This document shows positions 28,324 to 29,825 of a stretch of DNA of 29,825 bases, piece after piece. The position numbers and the translations under genes are program-made. Within the stretch, counting starts at the first letter, position 1. Each line of letters begins with the position of its first letter. Origin of the DNA: CAZDEK01 sp964504625 (GTDB taxonomy: Bacteria; Patescibacteriota; Saccharimonadia; CAILAD01; GCA-016700035); the NCBI GenBank assembly GCA_964504625.1, contig CAZDEK010000001.1, positions 1-29,825 of the forward strand, given 5' to 3'. The notes under the pieces were generated by a model. That model worked only from the letters and a program-made list of their open reading frames with translations. It was not told the DNA's origin and searched no databases.

Positions 28324-28329
28324 TATACT
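28324..28329 (+). promoter_or_regulatory. -10 of the S2P gene (leaderless)
   Basis: TATACT ends 6 nt before ATG 28336. A TTGGCT at 28299-28304 (19-bp spacer) may be the -35; a perfect TTGACA at 28308-28313 is too close (10 bp). GAAGGA abuts the ATG too closely for a normal Shine-Dalgarno. Confidence 0.5.
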
Positions 28330-28335
28330 GAAGGA

Positions 28336-28974
28336 ATGGATTTTCTCTTGATCATTCGCTTGATCTTTATTTATGTTGTGGCCATTACTATCCATGAATA
28401 CTCTCATGCTTTGGTTGGGCATAAACTCGGTGACCCAACAGCTCAGCGCGAGGGCCGACTAACATTGAATCCAGCTGCCCATATTGATCCGGTGACGACG
28501 CTGGCTCTTCCAATCCTTCTGATTCTGGCAGGTAGCCCAGTAATCTTTGGTGCGGCCCGACCAGTACCATTTAATCCATATCTGGTGCGCTATGCCGAAA
28601 AGGGAGCTGCCCTGATAGCCTTAGCTGGCCCCATGAGTAACTTTGTATTGGCGGCGATGACCGCGCTCATTGTACGACTCGTTCCAAGCTTGGCGCTAGC
28701 CGGTGGATCTCTTCTGATATTATTGATCCAAGTGAATGTTGCCCTGGGGCTCTTCAATCTCATTCCTATACCGCCACTTGATGGGTCGCGGGTGGTGTAC
28801 GCCTTTGTCCCTAGCAGCATCAGGGAAGCGATGGAGCGATTTGAGCGACTTGGCCCAATTGCAATATTAGTAATCTTCCTGGTGGCGTTTCCGTTTATTG
28901 CTCCTTATCTTGGAGGTGTGACGCGTGCTATTACCGGCTTTCTTCTCGGTGTGCCGGGTGGCGTGCTACAATAA
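28336..28974 (+). CDS. site-2 protease family intramembrane metalloprotease (M50)
   Basis: A 212-aa membrane protein with five to six hydrophobic segments. The zinc motif H-E-x-x-H is HEYSH at 20-24 in the first helix. The third ligand is the Asp of NLIPIPPLDGSRVVYAF (N-x-x-P-x-x-P-x-D-G motif). No PDZ domain; this is the short cytoplasm-facing SpoIVFB/YwhC-like class often called S2P family. Between the motifs, GDPTAQREGRLTLNPAAHIDP is typical of the group. It cleaves membrane-spanning substrates, usually anti-sigma factors or signal-peptide remnants; no partner is visible nearby. The start fits the -10 hexamer 6 nt upstream. The promoter of the RNA gene that follows overlaps its 3' end. Confidence 0.93.
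   Translation: MDFLLIIRLIFIYVVAITIHEYSHALVGHKLGDPTAQREGRLTLNPAAHIDPVTTLALPILLILAGSPVIFGAARPVPFNPYLVRYAEKGAALIALAGPMSNFVLAAMTALIVRLVPSLALAGGSLLILLIQVNVALGLFNLIPIPPLDGSRVVYAFVPSSIREAMERFERLGPIAILVIFLVAFPFIAPYLGGVTRAITGFLLGVPGGVLQ
28943..28972 (+). promoter_or_regulatory. promoter of the rod-shaped ncRNA
   Basis: TTCTCG (28943-28948), 18-bp spacer, extended -10 TGC-TACAAT (hexamer 28967-28972), the same -10 as at tRNA-Pro. The predicted start, about 28979, is two bases before the first paired base of the RNA. Confidence 0.6.
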
Positions 28975-28978
28975 CAGC

Positions 28979-29141
28979 ATCTTCCGCGGGCGCACGACAG
29001 AACTTGATATCTTTTCTGCTTACACATATGAATGGGAGCCCTAGATCGCTGCTTTGTGCCAATTGGCAGGAGTGGGCTGCGGGCACCCACCTGGTTACTT
29101 TGCCAGGGAAGATATGACGTTCGCCGGCGCCCGGGGAGGGA
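28979..29141 (+). ncRNA. structured non-coding RNA candidate, 6S RNA-like architecture
   Basis: About 163 nt with no open frame. A 13-position terminal stem pairs CTTCCGCGGGCGC (28981-28993) with GCGCCCGGGGAGG (29127-29139), one mismatch. Going inward: GAAC/GTTC (29000-29003/29119-29122), a 3x3 internal loop, ATATCTT/AAGATAT (29007-29013/29109-29115). A large central bubble follows, whose 3' side holds a small hairpin CCTGG...CCAGG (29090-29107). The apical arm starts GGG/CCC and AGCCC/GGGCT and ends in TGCC-AATT-GGCA. A closed rod with a central bubble and a small 3'-side hairpin is how 6S RNA, the RNA polymerase inhibitor, is built. No SRP GGAA loop or RNase P/tmRNA motif is seen. The identity is inferred from shape only. 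Confidence 0.6.
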
Positions 29142-29147
29142 ATTAAC

Positions 29148-29699
29148 TTATTTGGCCAGGTTGAAACGTCGTTTCCAGATTGCAGCCTGTGAGATCGTAT
29201 CAGCTCTCAGTATATCGATATGCTTTTCCACGCCTAGATGATGGGCGATTTTTTTTACACTCACACTCAGGTCATATGGATGAATCCAGAGTGCCGAACT
29301 ATAGCGACGAAAGCCAAGACGCTTGAGCTCGATAAGAAACTGATTTCGGGCGACCTTTTGTCCTTCTGGTATCTGATATGTAACAAAGTACCAACGCCCA
29401 GTCCAGCGCTCATTCGTGATGAGAGCTTTGCGCATGGCTGCCTTAGCAAGGCTATGGCGACCTTTACTGGTGATCTTGTAGAGCTTTTGTCCGTCGATCA
29501 TCCCTTGAGATAGCGAGCCTTGTCGCACGAGAACTGCAAGCGTGTCCTTGATGCGGGCTGCGGGCGCACGTTTCGTATGCCAACTGAATAGTTCTAGGAG
29601 CACTTGGTCATGCACTAGTTGATCTAAGGAGGTAACATCTCGCTTGGCAATGCGATCAAGGAGGGTCTGCGACTTAGATATTTTTTGCTGAATTTTCAT
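29148..29699 (-). CDS. PaaX-like regulator with Cas2-like fold domain
   Basis: 183 aa. Residues 30-85 look like a winged helix (LLELFSWHTKRAPAARIKDTLAVLVRQGSLSQGMIDGQKLYKITSKG). Residues 95-170 contain RWTGRWYFVTYQIPEGQKVARNQFLIELKRLGFRRYSSALWIHPYDLSVSVKKIAHHLGV, which is the W-x-G-x-W-x-x-V-x-x-x-I-P-E...R-x-x-L-x-x-x-L-x-x-L-G-F pattern of the PaaX central domain, a ferredoxin-like fold related to Cas2. The protein is shorter than classical PaaX (about 300 aa) and lacks its C-terminal domain. No phenylacetate or CRISPR genes are nearby, so it is probably a stand-alone regulator of unknown target. The promoter is TTGACA-17-AATACT. Confidence 0.72.
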   Translation of the reverse strand: MKIQQKISKSQTLLDRIAKRDVTSLDQLVHDQVLLELFSWHTKRAPAARIKDTLAVLVRQGSLSQGMIDGQKLYKITSKGRHSLAKAAMRKALITNERWTGRWYFVTYQIPEGQKVARNQFLIELKRLGFRRYSSALWIHPYDLSVSVKKIAHHLGVEKHIDILRADTISQAAIWKRRFNLAK

Positions 29700-29710
29700 G
29701 CTTAAGCATA

Positions 29711-29739
29711 AGTATTGTGTAAATGATCAGCTATGTCAA
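29711..29739 (-). promoter_or_regulatory. promoter of PaaX-like gene
   Basis: Minus strand: consensus TTGACA (29734-29739), 17-bp spacer, AATACT (29711-29716). Leader about 5 nt, no Shine-Dalgarno. Confidence 0.5.
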
Positions 29740-29757
29740 ATCAGCAATGAGGTCTGC

Positions 29758-29763
29758 TACAAT
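29758..29763 (+). promoter_or_regulatory. -10 of tRNA-Pro
   Basis: Extended -10 TGC-TACAAT, 9 nt before the tRNA 5' end at 29773. Confidence 0.6.
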
Positions 29764-29772
29764 CGGAGTGAT

Positions 29773-29825
29773 CGGGGTGTGGCGCAGTTGGCTAGCGCGT
29801 ACGGCTGGGGGCCGTGAGGTCGCAG
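29773..29825 (+). tRNA. tRNA-Pro (GGG), 3' end cut by the window
   Basis: The 5' acceptor strand CGGGGTG begins with C, as is usual for Pro. D arm GCGC/GCGC; anticodon stem TACGG/CCGTG around CTGGGGG, anticodon GGG. The window ends in the T arm (GGTCGCAG), so the 3' half is missing here. Confidence 0.9.

Noticed and set aside
28979..29141. SRP RNA, RNase P RNA or tmRNA for the rod-shaped RNA
   Set aside because: Too short for RNase P or tmRNA, none of their core motifs, and no SRP M-domain-binding loop.
1..29825. CRISPR array, transposon, prophage or rRNA genes
   Set aside because: No regularly spaced repeats, transposase, phage structural gene or rRNA motif was seen; the single tyrosine recombinase has Xer features and no mobile context.

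Overview
The window reads as a chromosomal segment of a small-genome bacterium of the Candidate Phyla Radiation (Patescibacteria), most probably a Saccharibacteria (TM7) relative. The reasons are the moderate G+C, the standard genetic code, dense packing with 1-17 nt gene overlaps, a MurT/GatD lipid II amidation pair as in Gram-positive walls, type IV minor pilins beside wall-polysaccharide genes, and several families common in CPR genomes (wHTH plus degenerate nucleotidyltransferase, single-domain PaaX-like protein, metal-less MBL-like protein). The assignment is inferred from gene content; no rRNA is present to confirm it.

Layout: 78-3778, an operon of four pseudopilin-type proteins (PilV/W/X-like) ending in a 16-bp bidirectional terminator. 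3820-4731 (-), a Xer-type tyrosine recombinase. 4814-6760, an O-antigen-ligase-like membrane protein with a TPR tail. 6807-9178, DedA protein, M16 peptidase and Ndk. 9231-9306 (-), tRNA-Arg. 9434-9814, an unknown protein. 9896-11588, a membrane PH-domain protein and a membrane-anchored parvulin. 11915-12667, a TrmB-like regulator with a palindrome over its promoter. 12716-13202, tRNA-Asp (-), a repeat-rich spacer, tRNA-Gly and tRNA-Thr. 13244-16372, a surface-glycan operon (small membrane protein, processive-type GT2, WecA/MraY-like transferase). 16430-17481, a zinc-ribbon protein and L25. 17576-18016 (-), NrdR. 18145-20408, a divergent DNA-damage module (Y-family polymerase with a small partner versus an SRAP protein). 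20448-20524, tRNA-Val. 20561-23431, a T-box leader, thrS and miaA. 23449-25502, murT-gatD. 25627-27401, a regulator and an AI-2E-type permease. 27425-27964, an MBL-like remnant. 28029-28262 (-), L28. 28336-28974, a site-2 protease. 28979-29141, a rod-shaped non-coding RNA candidate. 29148-29699 (-), a PaaX-like protein. The window ends inside tRNA-Pro.

Three things stand out. (1) The thrS leader folds into a textbook T-box antiterminator whose UGGA bulge is exactly complementary to the UCCA 3' end of the tRNA-Thr encoded in this same window. (2) An unannotated 163-nt RNA after the S2P gene has its own promoter and a long closed rod with a central bubble, resembling 6S RNA. (3) At least seven first-of-operon genes have a -10 hexamer ending 6-7 nt before the start codon and no Shine-Dalgarno, implying leaderless mRNAs, while other genes (ndk, thrS, rplY, the parvulin) have clear Shine-Dalgarno sites. 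This pattern also corrects several gene starts.

Functionally the window joins surface structures (pili, glycan, peptidoglycan amidation), translation (three tRNA synthesis or modification and ribosomal genes, five tRNAs in full and one partial) and DNA maintenance (Xer, NrdR, TLS polymerase, SRAP). There is no rRNA, CRISPR array, transposase or phage gene.
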